64,000 nt of DNA, taken from Planctomicrobium piriforme (lineage in GTDB: Bacteria > Planctomycetota > Planctomycetia > Planctomycetales > Planctomycetaceae). The translations under genes were made by a program, and so were the position numbers. The notes below the pieces were generated by a model. That model did no database searches and was not told the DNA's origin. It was given only the letters and a program-made list of their open reading frames with translations. This document shows, in pieces, positions 44,217-53,784 of this stretch (positions are counted from its first letter, which is position 1; every line of letters starts with the position of its first letter). The stretch is taken from the NCBI GenBank assembly GCA_945860955.1, contig CAMATH010000023.1, positions 1 through 64,000 on the forward strand, read 5' to 3'.

Positions 44217-46001
44217 ATGAACGACTTCGCAAAGAAATTGGGTGCCGACTCTGACGATCCCTGGGAAGATCTGGCGGAGCAGCTCTTCGGCACAACACCT
44301 GGCAAAGAACACACGGCGGCTCAGAATACGGGCGGCTCGGGAACCGCAGGGGGTTCGAAGTCGAGCGCGCAAGTTCCGCCGTTCAACGAGTTGGAAGCGA
44401 TTCTGACCGGTGAAAAGCCGGTCCCGACGGCCGAGCCGCCGAAGAAGAAATCGCTCGCCGACCTTCTGTTCGACGAACCCGAAGAGGAGCCCGCACCGGT
44501 CTTCGAGGAAGACGAGGACGAGGCGCCACCGCCGGTGAAAGCGAAGCGGACAAAACGCGTTGAGCCCGCTGCTGACCTCGAATCGAGCGAACCGGAGCGA
44601 ACCGACCTGCGGTCGCCGCAGCCGAAGCCGGCCACCGGGTCATCTCCCCAAGATTCGTATTGGGACGCGCTCGCCAACTGGAACTGGGATGACAGTTCGG
44701 GTTCGAGCCAGTCCGCCAGCCCGGCGGCGGAAGAAACACAGCCGGTCGAGCCAGAAGTCTCCGACCGCAGCCCGGCTCCCAGCCGGCCGCAGTCTGGCGG
44801 TCGATCGCATTCAGGCGGAAGGTCTCAGTCGGGGCGTGGAGGCGAGAGTCGGGGGGGAGATAAAGGTCCACGTGGTCGCGGGCGCAAAGACGACCGTAGT
44901 GCCAAGGGCGATCGTCCCCGTGAGCGACCGGAAGAAGTGCGTGAAGCGCCTCGTGCCACCCGCGAAAACGAAGAGCGTGACGATCGCCCTGCGCCGCGTG
45001 AGGTTGTCAAAGAAGAGGTCGCACCAATCTGGGACTTCGAAAGCGAAACCGAAGCACCCGCCGCTCCCGCGCCGCGCGCCGCGAAGCCACAGCGCCCGGC
45101 TCCAGTTCCTCCGGTGGTCAGTCCCAAGAGCGACAGCCCGGAAGCGGACAGTGACGACGAGGAGGAGGGTGACGATTCGGAACCGCGTCGTCGCCGTCGC
45201 CGTCGCCGTCGTCGGCCTGAAGACGAAGTCACGGGTGCCGCGCCGGCTCGTCCGAGCGCCAATCCCCCGTCGAGTTCGGTCGCGAAAAAGATCGATGCGG
45301 GTGGTGACTGGGATGAGTCGGAAGAAGAACTTCCCGACGCTCCCGCGCCCCGCGCTCCTGAGCCGGCTCGTTCCGAAGACCGGCGGGGCGATCGTCCGCG
45401 CCGCGAAGGGAGCGGCCGTCCCGGTCAGTCCGAACGACGTCCGTCCGAAGGTCGCCCGTCGGAGGGTCGCCGGGCATCGAGTCGCGTCGATCGCGGTGGT
45501 GAATCCCGCCGACCCGAAGCGGCCCCGTCGGCTGCCGCACAGTCAGCCCCGGCTCGCGAGACGCCTCGTCCTGAACGTGGCGAGCGACGCGGTTCCCGTG
45601 ATGAGGCGCGCGTCGAGTCCGATGATCGTCCCGTTCGTCGGGACGTCGAGGCCGAAACGGATGTTGACGATGAGGGGGATTCCGCTGGCGGACGGGGCGG
45701 TCGCAATCGACGAGATCGCGGTCGCCGGAAGAACACCTCCCGTCCGGAAGACTGGGGTGAGGCTGATTTCGAATCGATCGAAGACCGCGTGGGCTTCGAC
45801 GATGAAGACCCCGAGGATGGCCCCAACGGCGCGTCCGACGAAGACGAAGGTGCCGAACCGATCGTCAACTTCGACGATGTTCCAAGCTGGGAAGAGGCGA
45901 TTTCGTACTTGTTGAAGGCGTCCCCTTCGGACAGTGGCCCCAGTCGTGGTGGACCTCCCCGGCAACGCGGCGGAAACAGCAGCGGTCGCCGTCGGCGGTA
46001 G
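44217..46001 (+). CDS. Large disordered Arg/Glu/Ser/Pro-rich protein
   Basis: This 594-residue protein is almost all low complexity: mixed acid runs, an Arg tract (residues 324-333, ten Arg), R-G-G/R-G-R-G-like stretches and many S-P/E-P repeats. The two ends look less disordered: the N-terminus has D-D-P-W-E-D-L-A-E-Q-L-F-G, a mid segment has D-S-Y-W-D-A-L-A-N-W-N-W-D-D, and near the C-terminus W-E-E-A-I-S-Y-L-L-K precedes an RGG tail. The Arg- and RGG-rich content resembles RNA-binding tails of RNA-processing proteins, which is only an inference. There is no signal peptide. A strong terminator follows. Confidence 0.7.
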   Translation: MNDFAKKLGADSDDPWEDLAEQLFGTTPGKEHTAAQNTGGSGTAGGSKSSAQVPPFNELEAILTGEKPVPTAEPPKKKSLADLLFDEPEEEPAPVFEEDEDEAPPPVKAKRTKRVEPAADLESSEPERTDLRSPQPKPATGSSPQDSYWDALANWNWDDSSGSSQSASPAAEETQPVEPEVSDRSPAPSRPQSGGRSHSGGRSQSGRGGESRGGDKGPRGRGRKDDRSAKGDRPRERPEEVREAPRATRENEERDDRPAPREVVKEEVAPIWDFESETEAPAAPAPRAAKPQRPAPVPPVVSPKSDSPEADSDDEEEGDDSEPRRRRRRRRRRPEDEVTGAAPARPSANPPSSSVAKKIDAGGDWDESEEELPDAPAPRAPEPARSEDRRGDRPRREGSGRPGQSERRPSEGRPSEGRRASSRVDRGGESRRPEAAPSAAAQSAPARETPRPERGERRGSRDEARVESDDRPVRRDVEAETDVDDEGDSAGGRGGRNRRDRGRRKNTSRPEDWGEADFESIEDRVGFDDEDPEDGPNGASDEDEGAEPIVNFDDVPSWEEAISYLLKASPSDSGPSRGGPPRQRGGNSSGRRRR

Positions 46002-46024
46002 TCCGCAATCTCGAATTGAATTTT

Positions 46025-46067
46025 GGGCCGTTCCATCCTGCGGGAGGGAACGGCCCTTTGTTTCTTC
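46025..46067 (+). terminator. Rho-independent terminator
   Basis: GGGCCGTTCC and GGAACGGCCC form a ten-base stem around a 12-base loop, followed by TTTGTTTCTT. It sits 24 bases after the stop of the disordered-protein gene. Confidence 0.85.
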
Positions 46068-46277
46068 AACCACCCGCCTGAATTGTAGAAGGGTGCCACG
46101 ACCAGCGACCAATGGGAGTCGGCCGTGCGAGTGTCAACTGACGCCGCCACCGGAAACGCCGCCGATTTTGGTATTCCAGCGGGCGGTTGTTTTTCTTTGT
46201 TCTCGATCGCCGGGGATAAGTGTCCGTAGCGTGGAATTCCAAGACCCAATCCACCCGCCCCTCCGACTCGGGTTCAG

Positions 46278-46466
46278 AATGTGGCTGTGCGGCTCTGGGA
46301 GTGTGTACGACCGACGGAAAGAATTTGACAGGATGAAGAGGATGAAAGGGATGAATAGGATGAATAGGATGAATAGGATGGAGTTGCTCGCCATTCCTGC
46401 CCTCGGAATCAGTGGCTGAAATCGAAACACTCCCAGTCCACACGATCGCAGGTCGCTTCAGCAATA
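46278..46466 (+). repeat. Dispersed block, family B copy at 46 kb
   Basis: The block runs from AATGTGGCTGTGCGG through a GAAAGAATTTGACAGGATG motif to CCAGTCCACACGATCG and CAGCAAT. It matches 58891-59060 at most positions. This copy carries an extra ATGAATAGG expansion (three nine-base units). Confidence 0.8.
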
Positions 46467-46551
46467 ACAATTTGATGGAGCCGAGAAATTGTCTCGTTTC
46501 CGGCCGTGCGAGGTATCACGTGGATTAAGATCCACGCTACCCTCCGCCTGG

Positions 46552-47478
46552 TCAACAATACCGGGAGAGTTCGACGATCATCTCTTCGGTCGCGGCGGCC
46601 ACAGCCTGTTCCCACTGGTGGGGGGCGAACCGCTCGCGAAAGTCTTTGCGTTCGTGCGCGAAAATGATCGCCCGCGAGCTGTTCACGACCGCCCCCACGC
46701 CGTCGTTGCCGAATCCGGCGGCGACATCGGCCGCTTTGGCCCCTTGGCTGCCATACCCCGGAATCAACAGCGGAACGTGCGGCATCACCCCCCGCAATTC
46801 CACCAACTCCCGCGGATAGGTCGCCCCCACCACCGCCCCGACGCAACCGTAGGGCTCGTCCCCTTTGGTTTCGACCGCGAGCTGTTCGACGACCGCCGCG
46901 ACTCGCTGATAGACCATCTGGTCGGCGGTGTCGCGGATGTCTTGGAATGTTCCCGCTCCGGGATTGCTGGTTCGCACCAGGACATACAACCCGCGACCAT
47001 GTGTCTGGGCGGCACGAACGAATGGTTCCAGCGTGTCACGCCCCAGGTAGGGATTGATCGTCAGGGCGTCGACTCCCCCTTGTCCAGGGCCTTCGCCATC
47101 GTCGGCGAGATACGCCTGAGCGTACGCCTCGGCGGTGCTGCCGATGTCACCCCGCTTTGCATCGCAGATCACCAACAGCCCCGCCTGTCGCGCGCGGCGC
47201 ATGACCCGCCACAATGCCGTCACGCCGGCCGGCCCGCACTCTTCGAAAAACGCCGACTGTGGTTTTACGACCGGGACTTTTCCCGCGACGATCTCCACAA
47301 TCCGACTGCAAAACTCCTCATAGGCAAACGCCTTTTGATCGAGAAACGAACCGGGCCGTGCCGCCGCCCGTTCCCGAAACAACGGCGGCAGATTGTCCCA
47401 CCGGGGATCGAGTCCCACACACACCGGATTTCCCGTGGCGCGGATGGCAGTAGCAAGTCGGGTGGAGTAACTGGTCAT
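46552..47478 (-). CDS. pyrF: Orotidine 5'-phosphate decarboxylase
   Basis: The protein has 308 residues from the ATG at 47478, about the length of the longer PyrF subgroup; a TTG five codons upstream is also in frame. The TIM-barrel motifs include G-L-D-P-R near the N-terminus, V-K-P-Q-x-A-F-F, the catalytic D-A-K-R-G-D-I-G-x-T, and the P-G-Y-G-x-Q-G phosphate loop near the end. It makes UMP from OMP in pyrimidine synthesis. No other pyr gene is adjacent, and the gene behind it encodes an unrelated membrane protein. Confidence 0.93.
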   Translation of the reverse strand: MTSYSTRLATAIRATGNPVCVGLDPRWDNLPPLFRERAAARPGSFLDQKAFAYEEFCSRIVEIVAGKVPVVKPQSAFFEECGPAGVTALWRVMRRARQAGLLVICDAKRGDIGSTAEAYAQAYLADDGEGPGQGGVDALTINPYLGRDTLEPFVRAAQTHGRGLYVLVRTSNPGAGTFQDIRDTADQMVYQRVAAVVEQLAVETKGDEPYGCVGAVVGATYPRELVELRGVMPHVPLLIPGYGSQGAKAADVAAGFGNDGVGAVVNSSRAIIFAHERKDFRERFAPHQWEQAVAAATEEMIVELSRYC

Positions 47479-47532
47479 GGAGGGGGAATTCAAGTTCCGG
47501 GAATCAAATGAGTGCGTGAGAAGGCTGTCGAG

Positions 47533-48390
47533 TTACCAGGATTCGGTCGGCCACGCCATCCAGACCGCGACACCGCTGGCAACCGCCGCGAGAGTCAATT
47601 CCAGCGGCCCCTGCCAGCGACCCGTGCGCGCTTTGACGCGGGGATGACCCAGGATTCCAATCACCGCAGGGGCGAGCGCCGGCAACAGAAACGACGCCGG
47701 GGGAGCGCTGTCTGCGCTGTACAACCAGCCCACTAGCAGGATGCCCATCACCAGCGTGCAATACCCGAGGAGGATTCCCCGCTGCGCGGTTGGAACGCGG
47801 CCGATCCGTGTTGCCAGTACCGTTCCCCCAAAAGCCGAAACCGCCAGTCCCGCGAGCAGTCCGAATTTCAGGCTCCCGGCCAGCGCCAATACGGCAGCCG
47901 TCGCGGTACCCGAAAGTCCGACCGCCACCGTCGCCGACAAAGTCACTCGCTCCCGCCACAACGTATCGAGCAGGATCCAGACGCCACAGATCGCGACAGC
48001 GCCCACCGCCATCCACACCGGGCGTTGCGGTGCCAGGCTGACCCAGCGTGGGACGATGATCGCGACGGTCAAAATCGCGACAAACGCGGCGATCGACGGA
48101 ACCACCCAGCGCGGGAACCGGGGACTGGCTGCTCCGCACACCAGTGTCGAAGCGAGGAGCGCCAACCAAGGGAGCCACTGCCAGCCATCGTTGGGAAACG
48201 CCGGTGCCAGTTTGGCGACACGGATCAGCGCCACGTACCCTGCGCAGACGCCGACGGCGAACGCCATCCCGGCGACGGCGACCGGAGCGGCGGCTGTACG
48301 GATTCCCGACAGCCGCCACACCAGGGCGAACACAATCAACGCGACGAGCGCCGGCACAACGCCGACGCTCACCAGAGTGGCTGGCCCCAT
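47533..48390 (-). CDS. Multi-pass membrane protein of unknown function
   Basis: This 285-residue protein has about ten hydrophobic segments rich in Ala, Val and Leu, with very few charged residues and no recognisable motif. It follows the YceI-like gene with only 2 bases between them, so the two are in one operon. It could be a transport or electron-transfer membrane component, but nothing in the sequence decides this. Confidence 0.7.
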   Translation of the reverse strand: MGPATLVSVGVVPALVALIVFALVWRLSGIRTAAAPVAVAGMAFAVGVCAGYVALIRVAKLAPAFPNDGWQWLPWLALLASTLVCGAASPRFPRWVVPSIAAFVAILTVAIIVPRWVSLAPQRPVWMAVGAVAICGVWILLDTLWRERVTLSATVAVGLSGTATAAVLALAGSLKFGLLAGLAVSAFGGTVLATRIGRVPTAQRGILLGYCTLVMGILLVGWLYSADSAPPASFLLPALAPAVIGILGHPRVKARTGRWQGPLELTLAAVASGVAVWMAWPTESW

Positions 48391-48392
48391 GA

Positions 48393-49085
48393 TTACTGTT
48401 GGGCGACGCCGATGGCGACTGAAATCGACACTTCGTTGTTGACTTTCTCCAGGCCGAATTCCATTCCGAAATCCTTCCGTTCAATCTTGAAAGTCGACTT
48501 CAACACCCAGCCAGCGTCACTGCTTGTGACCGTGGCGGGCACTGTGATCGACTTCGTCACGCCGTGCAGTGTCAGATCGCCGGTCAGATTGTGAGTGTGG
48601 CTGGCACCTTCGACGGCGGCGATCTCCGTGGTGACGAACGTCGCTTTGGGATGTTCTTTCACATCGAAGAAATCTGTGTTCTTCAGATGCGAAGTGAGCT
48701 GCGGGTTATCGCTCCACAGCGAATCGGTTTCGATTTCGAGGCTGATCTTCGCGATCCCCTTGCCGTCTTCGGTCGCGTCGACCGTCCCCGTGAGCGTCTT
48801 GAAGCCACCCTCGTGCTGTCCGTCGTTCTTCGTTCCGACAAACGTGATGTTGGTGTTGCTGCCCGAGAGCGCGACCTTTCCGTCGGCGAATGCCACGGGG
48901 GCATCCTGCCATTGCGGCAGAGCGGCCGGTCCCATCGCGGGAGGGGGACCCATCGGACCGGGAACCCCGCCAGCGGCGGCGGGAGGCGGCGGCGCGGGTG
49001 CCGGGACCGAGGTCGATTGCACACACCCCGTGACGAACAGCAACGCGCACACAGACAACGCCAAACCACTTCGTACGCCAACCAT
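48393..49085 (-). CDS. YceI-family lipoprotein
   Basis: The protein has 230 residues from the ATG at 49085; the signal peptide ends in a lipobox V-T-G-C. A Pro/Ala/Gly-rich linker to about residue 60 precedes the YceI beta-barrel (the D-G-K-x2-L-x-G/G-S-N-T-N-I-x-F-V-G-T-K element and the V-x-G-A/H-x2-N-L-x-G-D-L-T-L-H-G-V motif). Family members bind isoprenoid or amide lipids in the periplasm. This one would sit on the outer or inner membrane. The membrane protein gene follows directly. Confidence 0.88.
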   Translation of the reverse strand: MVGVRSGLALSVCALLFVTGCVQSTSVPAPAPPPPAAAGGVPGPMGPPPAMGPAALPQWQDAPVAFADGKVALSGSNTNITFVGTKNDGQHEGGFKTLTGTVDATEDGKGIAKISLEIETDSLWSDNPQLTSHLKNTDFFDVKEHPKATFVTTEIAAVEGASHTHNLTGDLTLHGVTKSITVPATVTSSDAGWVLKSTFKIERKDFGMEFGLEKVNNEVSISVAIGVAQQ

Positions 49086-49259
49086 TGAGAACACTCCAGG
49101 AAAACCGTCGCGCCGCGCGGTCGTTGCGAGTGCGCGGGCGGCCATTCGATTGGACGCCTACCAGCGGCCGTCCAGACAGATCTTCGCTCCGGGGACTGTC
49201 GCGACAGTGGCTCCCGAACTTCCGAATGATATCGTGCCCCGACTTGGCGGTCGACGGAA

Positions 49260-50408
49260 TCAATCGAGCGTCTTCAGAAGTTCCCGAGCCTCGTCGGCAG
49301 CCTCCGAATCGGGAGCCGTCGTGATCGCCCGTTCAAAATACTCGCGGGCGTCGGTCGGCTTGGATTTGATCAACTGCTTCCCCAACCGAAGCAGCGAAGC
49401 GGCCCGCTTGGACTCCCCGTCGGCGCTCGGATCTTTTTTGACGCTCTGGGATCCACCGGAGCGTTTCTCCAGATCGGCGACCCGCTTTTCCGCCAGAGTG
49501 GCGGCGGGGGTGTCGGGATGCAATGACAGAATCTCTCTCCAGGCGGCGAGCGCGTCGTCCTTCTTCTTCGCTGCTTCCAACTGTTGTGCCCGAGTGACGA
49601 GGACCGCCTGCGCGAACAATGGCGCGAATGCGGGATCCTCCTGTCGCTCCTCGAGTGTTTGCGCGATTGGGCCAGACGCGGACGAGTGTTTTTCAAAGGT
49701 CTTCGCCAACTCGAGAAGCGCGATCGCCCCCTCCAGCGATTTGTCTTTGGAGGCGAGCTTCTTCTCCGCGTCCTTCAGCACGATCCGAGATCGATCTTCG
49801 ATTTGCGACAACAGTTTGCGGGCTTCATTGACCGTGGCGGCGTAACAGTCGGAATGAACGCATTCCTGCCCCAGTTCAATCGCCTTCGCGTAGTCCTTCC
49901 GTTTGAAGAATTTTTGTGCCTCCTTGAGTAGCTTGTCGAGGTCGCTCAATTCCTGTGCCGAGAGGATCTTGCCGGCGTCGGCCAGATGCCGTTGGAGAAA
50001 CTGGTCCAATTCCACCGGAGCGCCCGTTTTGCCGTAAAGCTGCTTGCCATCTCCACGCAGGATGATCACCTGGGGCACGCCATCTCCTTCGACCTCGTAA
50101 CGATCGGTCCATTCCTTCCAAAGCGGAGTGCTGGTGTCGATTTTGAGGATAACGAATTTCGACGCGAGTGGGGCGAGTTTTTCATTCGTTTCCAACTGCT
50201 TGGCCATTTTGACGCAATAGGGGCAGTTGAGCGTCCCCCCAATCGCCAATAGAGGTTTGCCGGTCTTTTTCGTGAGTGCGACTGCCTGGTCGTTGTCGTA
50301 AAGAACGTGGACCGTGTCGGCCGCAGCCGCGTTTCCCGGACAAAGCCCATAGCCGGCCAACAAAACGATCAGAACGAAAAATGCTGCGGGCCGAATGGGA
50401 AACAGCAT
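49260..50408 (-). CDS. Exported thioredoxin-like protein with C-terminal TPR region
   Basis: The protein has 382 residues from the ATG at 50408, which starts a signal peptide (FFVLIVLLAGYGLC). A thioredoxin-like domain with C62-P-Y-C65 follows, and the cis-Pro lies in G-V-P-Q-V. From about residue 140 the protein is helical, with TPR-like pairs (F-K-R-K-D-Y-A-K-A-I-E-L-G, and again at the C-terminus with A-R-E-Y-F-E-R-A). It is probably a periplasmic redox or chaperone protein with a docking region. It does not share an operon with the other exported thioredoxin at 43587. Confidence 0.78.
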   Translation of the reverse strand: MLFPIRPAAFFVLIVLLAGYGLCPGNAAAADTVHVLYDNDQAVALTKKTGKPLLAIGGTLNCPYCVKMAKQLETNEKLAPLASKFVILKIDTSTPLWKEWTDRYEVEGDGVPQVIILRGDGKQLYGKTGAPVELDQFLQRHLADAGKILSAQELSDLDKLLKEAQKFFKRKDYAKAIELGQECVHSDCYAATVNEARKLLSQIEDRSRIVLKDAEKKLASKDKSLEGAIALLELAKTFEKHSSASGPIAQTLEERQEDPAFAPLFAQAVLVTRAQQLEAAKKKDDALAAWREILSLHPDTPAATLAEKRVADLEKRSGGSQSVKKDPSADGESKRAASLLRLGKQLIKSKPTDAREYFERAITTAPDSEAADEARELLKTLD

Positions 50409-50509
50409 GGGCGCGACTTCCGGAGACTGAACCACGAACGGGACATCAACGAGAGTTTATCGGAAGTGGTGGGGGGGACGCGAGGGGAACTTTCTCCGGT
50501 GCCGGAATC

Positions 50510-50544
50510 AAAAACGGTGGCCGGTCAGCGTTTGCTGGCCGGCC
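50510..50544 (-). terminator. Terminator-like hairpin for the DUF1559 gene
   Basis: Read on the minus strand, GGCCGGCCAG and CTGACCGGCC (one mismatch) flank a six-base loop, and ACCGTTTTTG follows. It lies 25 bases past the stop of the DUF1559 gene. Confidence 0.6.
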
Positions 50545-50568
50545 GGGTTGAGCGGCTGTTCCACGCGA

Positions 50569-52239
50569 TCAGAAGCCGGGAATCTGTTCACCGCCGTCGG
50601 GAGTGATCAATGCCCGCAGCGTGGCCTTGTCGAGCATGTCCGAGATGAACCGCACCGCTCCGTCACAGAACGCGGCGCAGTATCCTCCCTGGAAGAAGCC
50701 CCCAAGCTTGGGAATCTCCTTTTCGGCGTCGTAGGGAATATCCTCAGGTTTGGTCCAGGGAATCGCCCGTTTCGCCTCGACGATCATCAGGGTGTTCGAC
50801 GTTCCATCGGTGATGTCGGCAATGCCAATCGCCTGATCATTCACGAAGACCGTGTCGAGTCCGACCAGGGCGTAATAACAGGCGTCGGTCGAGTCTTCGG
50901 GTTCAGTCGGACAGCGGAAGATCGTGGGCATCCGCGCCAGAATCTTTTTGTTCCCTTCGCTGTCCCATGGCTCATTGCGGTTGTACTCGTTGTACAACGC
51001 AATTTGGTCAAGGAACGGAAGCAGCGCGACGCGCCAACTGTACGTCGCGGTTTCGTCGGGTCCATCCATGACGGCGGCGGGGAACTTGCCGTAGGTGTCG
51101 TGGTAATTGTGCATCGCAAGTGCGATCTGCCTGAGGTTATTGGTCGATTGGGCACGGCGGGCCGCCTCCCGAGCCGAGGAAACCGCGGGAACCATCAACG
51201 ATAGCAATGTGCTGGTCTCGGCGGCCGGCAGTGACCCGGTCGCGACGACCCGTCCCTGCGTCTGGGTGACTTTCACCCCGTTGACAAAGGCGGTGGCGGT
51301 TTCATGCAGCCGCTTCATCATCGCCCCTTCGGCGCCCGGCATTCGGTCGACTTCTCCCTTCACTTGGATGAGCATGCCATTGGCCATGTTGACCCCAACG
51401 TCGGCCGTGTTTTTCAGTTTTTTGCCGTCGTCGTCATTCGAACCGGTGATCGTCAAAGCAATTGAGGCCTGCTTGTCAAGTCCCACGACCAGTCTCATGG
51501 TGTTGACATTCAAATACAGAGGCGAAAAAATCGCCACAATCGGTGCCATTCCCGGGGGCGCGTTCTGCATTTCCGCAGTGAGTGAATCCCGCAACGGTTC
51601 CACATGAATGACGGCTCCCGCGACCGCGGTCGAAACATCCTTCCATTCACTGGCCCATTTCGCCTTGACCGCTCCCGTTTTGCCGGCGGCGAGCATCAGC
51701 CCGAGGCTCGCCGGATCCCCCGAAAAGATCAGCGATTTGTCGTTCATGGGGTAATAGCAGAACGGCGGTCCCGGATTGTTCTGGAAGATCGTCTGCCCAT
51801 TGATCTTCTGGGGGGCCGCACTCGGAAACAGGGTTTTGATCATCGCTGCCAGTGACGCCGGTTTTTTCATTTCCACGATGATGCCGAGCGGTTCCGGCCC
51901 ACTTCGCCCAGGGGCGATTTCCTTCGGCCGAACAACCAGCGTCGCCCGCTCGATTTCGTCGATCTCAACCCCCAACCCCTTCTTCGCGTCTCCCATCTCC
52001 TTCAGCGATTTGGCCAGAGGGGCGAATTCCGGTCGCGTCAGCAAGTCCGCGGGACGGACCGTTCCCACAAACACCGCGTCTTCGGGAACAAAAGCCAGTG
52101 ACGCCGGCTCGGCGGCCGAGACCGCGCGTCCCATCCCCGCAAACGCCAGACTCGTCACTGATAACAGCAGCGCGACACTCTTCAGTACGCCACGCGCCAC
52201 GCCAAATCTCCACCGGGTTGATTCCACGCGCCGAGCCAT
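50569..52239 (-). CDS. Exported DUF1559-domain protein without pilin-type leader
   Basis: The protein has 556 residues from the ATG at 52239, which has a GAGG seven bases upstream. A signal peptide ends near AVSAA. The first ~340 residues form an uncharacterised periplasmic domain with mixed alpha/beta character. The DUF1559 hallmark then appears: P-A-V-S-S-A-R-E-A-A-R-R, N-N-L-R-Q-I-A-L-A-M-H-N-Y-H-D, then D-G-T-S-N-T-L and the closing L-I-T-P-D-G-G-E. Classic DUF1559 proteins start with a type IV pilin-like leader; here that leader is missing and the domain is attached behind another domain. It follows the DUF1501 gene with about 97 bases between. Confidence 0.8.
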   Translation of the reverse strand: MARRVESTRWRFGVARGVLKSVALLLSVTSLAFAGMGRAVSAAEPASLAFVPEDAVFVGTVRPADLLTRPEFAPLAKSLKEMGDAKKGLGVEIDEIERATLVVRPKEIAPGRSGPEPLGIIVEMKKPASLAAMIKTLFPSAAPQKINGQTIFQNNPGPPFCYYPMNDKSLIFSGDPASLGLMLAAGKTGAVKAKWASEWKDVSTAVAGAVIHVEPLRDSLTAEMQNAPPGMAPIVAIFSPLYLNVNTMRLVVGLDKQASIALTITGSNDDDGKKLKNTADVGVNMANGMLIQVKGEVDRMPGAEGAMMKRLHETATAFVNGVKVTQTQGRVVATGSLPAAETSTLLSLMVPAVSSAREAARRAQSTNNLRQIALAMHNYHDTYGKFPAAVMDGPDETATYSWRVALLPFLDQIALYNEYNRNEPWDSEGNKKILARMPTIFRCPTEPEDSTDACYYALVGLDTVFVNDQAIGIADITDGTSNTLMIVEAKRAIPWTKPEDIPYDAEKEIPKLGGFFQGGYCAAFCDGAVRFISDMLDKATLRALITPDGGEQIPGF

Positions 52240-52335
52240 GTTGATCCTCTTCTGAGTTGGGAAAGCTGTCCACGCGATGAAAAGATCCACAAACTCCGCG
52301 AATTTGTTCACGACGCCTGGGGCCAGATCGGCTCT

Positions 52336-53784
52336 TCAAATCACCCCCGAAATTACCGCCCCATGCACATCCGTCAAGCGAAAATCCCGACCCCCGTGGC
52401 GATACGTGAGCCTCTCATGATCGACACCGAGTAGATGCAGCACTGTCGCCCACAAATCGTAAACCGTCGACACATTTTCGACTGCGTGATATCCCAGGTC
52501 GTCGGTCGCGCCGTAGATCGTTCCCCCTTTGACTCCCCCGCCGGCGAGCCAGACGCTGAATCCATACGGATTGTGGTCCCGCCCGTCACTCCCCTGCGCG
52601 AACGGTGTCCGGCCGAATTCCCCCGCCCAGACAATCAACGTCTCCTCAAACAGTCCCCGCTGTTTCAGATCGCGAATCAACCCCGCGATCGGCTGATCCA
52701 CCTGCTGCGCCATCTCGGCATGCCCCGTCTTCAGTCCCCCGTGCTGATCCCACGGATTGCCAATCTGGCCCAGCTCGGCCGGTCGGGGCAGACAGGTGAG
52801 TTCAATAAACCGCACGCCCCGTTCGACCAGTCGCCGCGCCAACAGACACTGTCGACCATACTCCGCCGTCTCTTTCGCCGGCGAATCGAGTCCATACAGC
52901 GACTTGGTCGCCGCCGTCTCTCCACCGAGATCGACCAAATCCGGAACCGCCGACTGCATGCGGTATGCGATTTCATAATTCCGAATCGCCGACTCGATCT
53001 GCTCTTCCCCCTGAAGCTGTCTCAGGTGTTCGCGATCGACCTGCTCGACGAATTTCAACCGCCTGCGCTGCCTGCGGTCCAATTCCCTCGGAACAATGTT
53101 CGCCAACGGTTCGGGCTGGGTCGGGTCGATCAGCGACGCCTGATGCAGCGCGGGGAGAAACCCGTTTCCGAAAATGTTGATGCCCCCGAGCGGAGCGCCG
53201 CCGCTGGCGAGAACAACAAACCCCGGCAAATCCCGACATTCGCTCCCCAGACCATATGTAATCCACGCCCCCGCGCTCGGAAACCCGGCCAGCGAAAACC
53301 CCGTATGAATGAAGTAGTTCGCCTGCGCGTGTTCATTCCCGATGCTGGTCATCGAACGAATGACCGCCAAGTCGTCGGCACACGCACCAATGTGCGGAAA
53401 CAGCTCGCTCACCGGAATGCCACTCTCTCCGCGCGGCTGAAACTCCCACGGGCTCATCATGATATTCCCGTTCGCGTTGAACATCGTCGGCTTCACCGGG
53501 ACCGGCATCGGTTTGCCGTGGTCGATCTTGAGCCGGGGCTTCGGGTCAAACGTGTCGACATGCGACACCCCGCCCGACATGAAGCAGAAGATCACACTCT
53601 TCACTTTGGCCGGGAACTGCACCGGCTTGGGTCCGAACGGATTGGTCGGATCGGCCGCGACCGCCACCGGCTCATTCCCCAATGCCCCATCGGCCAGCAA
53701 CGCCGACAACGCGACCATGCCGAAGCCGGTCGACGCGCCGTTCAGGATCTGCCGGCGGGTGAACCGTGAACTGTCAGTGAACAT
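52336..53784 (-). CDS. DUF1501 family exported protein
   Basis: This 482-residue protein starts with a Tat-type signal (T-R-R-Q-I-L-N-G then a hydrophobic stretch) and has the DUF1501 elements: [18 protein letters not shown], the W-D-Q-H-G-G block, and G-E-F-G-R-T-P near the end. The fold is sulfatase/alkaline-phosphatase-like, with the expected metal-binding Asp and His residues, but the function is unproven. Its start overlaps the stop of the DUF1549/DUF1553 gene by 11 bases, so the two are translationally coupled. Confidence 0.9.
   Translation of the reverse strand: MFTDSSRFTRRQILNGASTGFGMVALSALLADGALGNEPVAVAADPTNPFGPKPVQFPAKVKSVIFCFMSGGVSHVDTFDPKPRLKIDHGKPMPVPVKPTMFNANGNIMMSPWEFQPRGESGIPVSELFPHIGACADDLAVIRSMTSIGNEHAQANYFIHTGFSLAGFPSAGAWITYGLGSECRDLPGFVVLASGGAPLGGINIFGNGFLPALHQASLIDPTQPEPLANIVPRELDRRQRRRLKFVEQVDREHLRQLQGEEQIESAIRNYEIAYRMQSAVPDLVDLGGETAATKSLYGLDSPAKETAEYGRQCLLARRLVERGVRFIELTCLPRPAELGQIGNPWDQHGGLKTGHAEMAQQVDQPIAGLIRDLKQRGLFEETLIVWAGEFGRTPFAQGSDGRDHNPYGFSVWLAGGGVKGGTIYGATDDLGYHAVENVSTVYDLWATVLHLLGVDHERLTYRHGGRDFRLTDVHGAVISGVI

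Larger units (their letters stand above)
46002..46551. other. Intergenic region with terminator and dispersed repeat
   Basis: These 550 bases contain the terminator at 46025-46067 and the dispersed repeat at 46278-46466. Between them and after the repeat I see no gene. The frames present are shadows or repeat read-through. Confidence 0.6.

Noticed and set aside
48025-49845. Plus-strand frames opposite the YceI/membrane-protein operon
   Set aside because: The minus strand has a lipobox, a YceI barrel and hydrophobic spans. The plus frames are Ser/Ala/Arg shadows.
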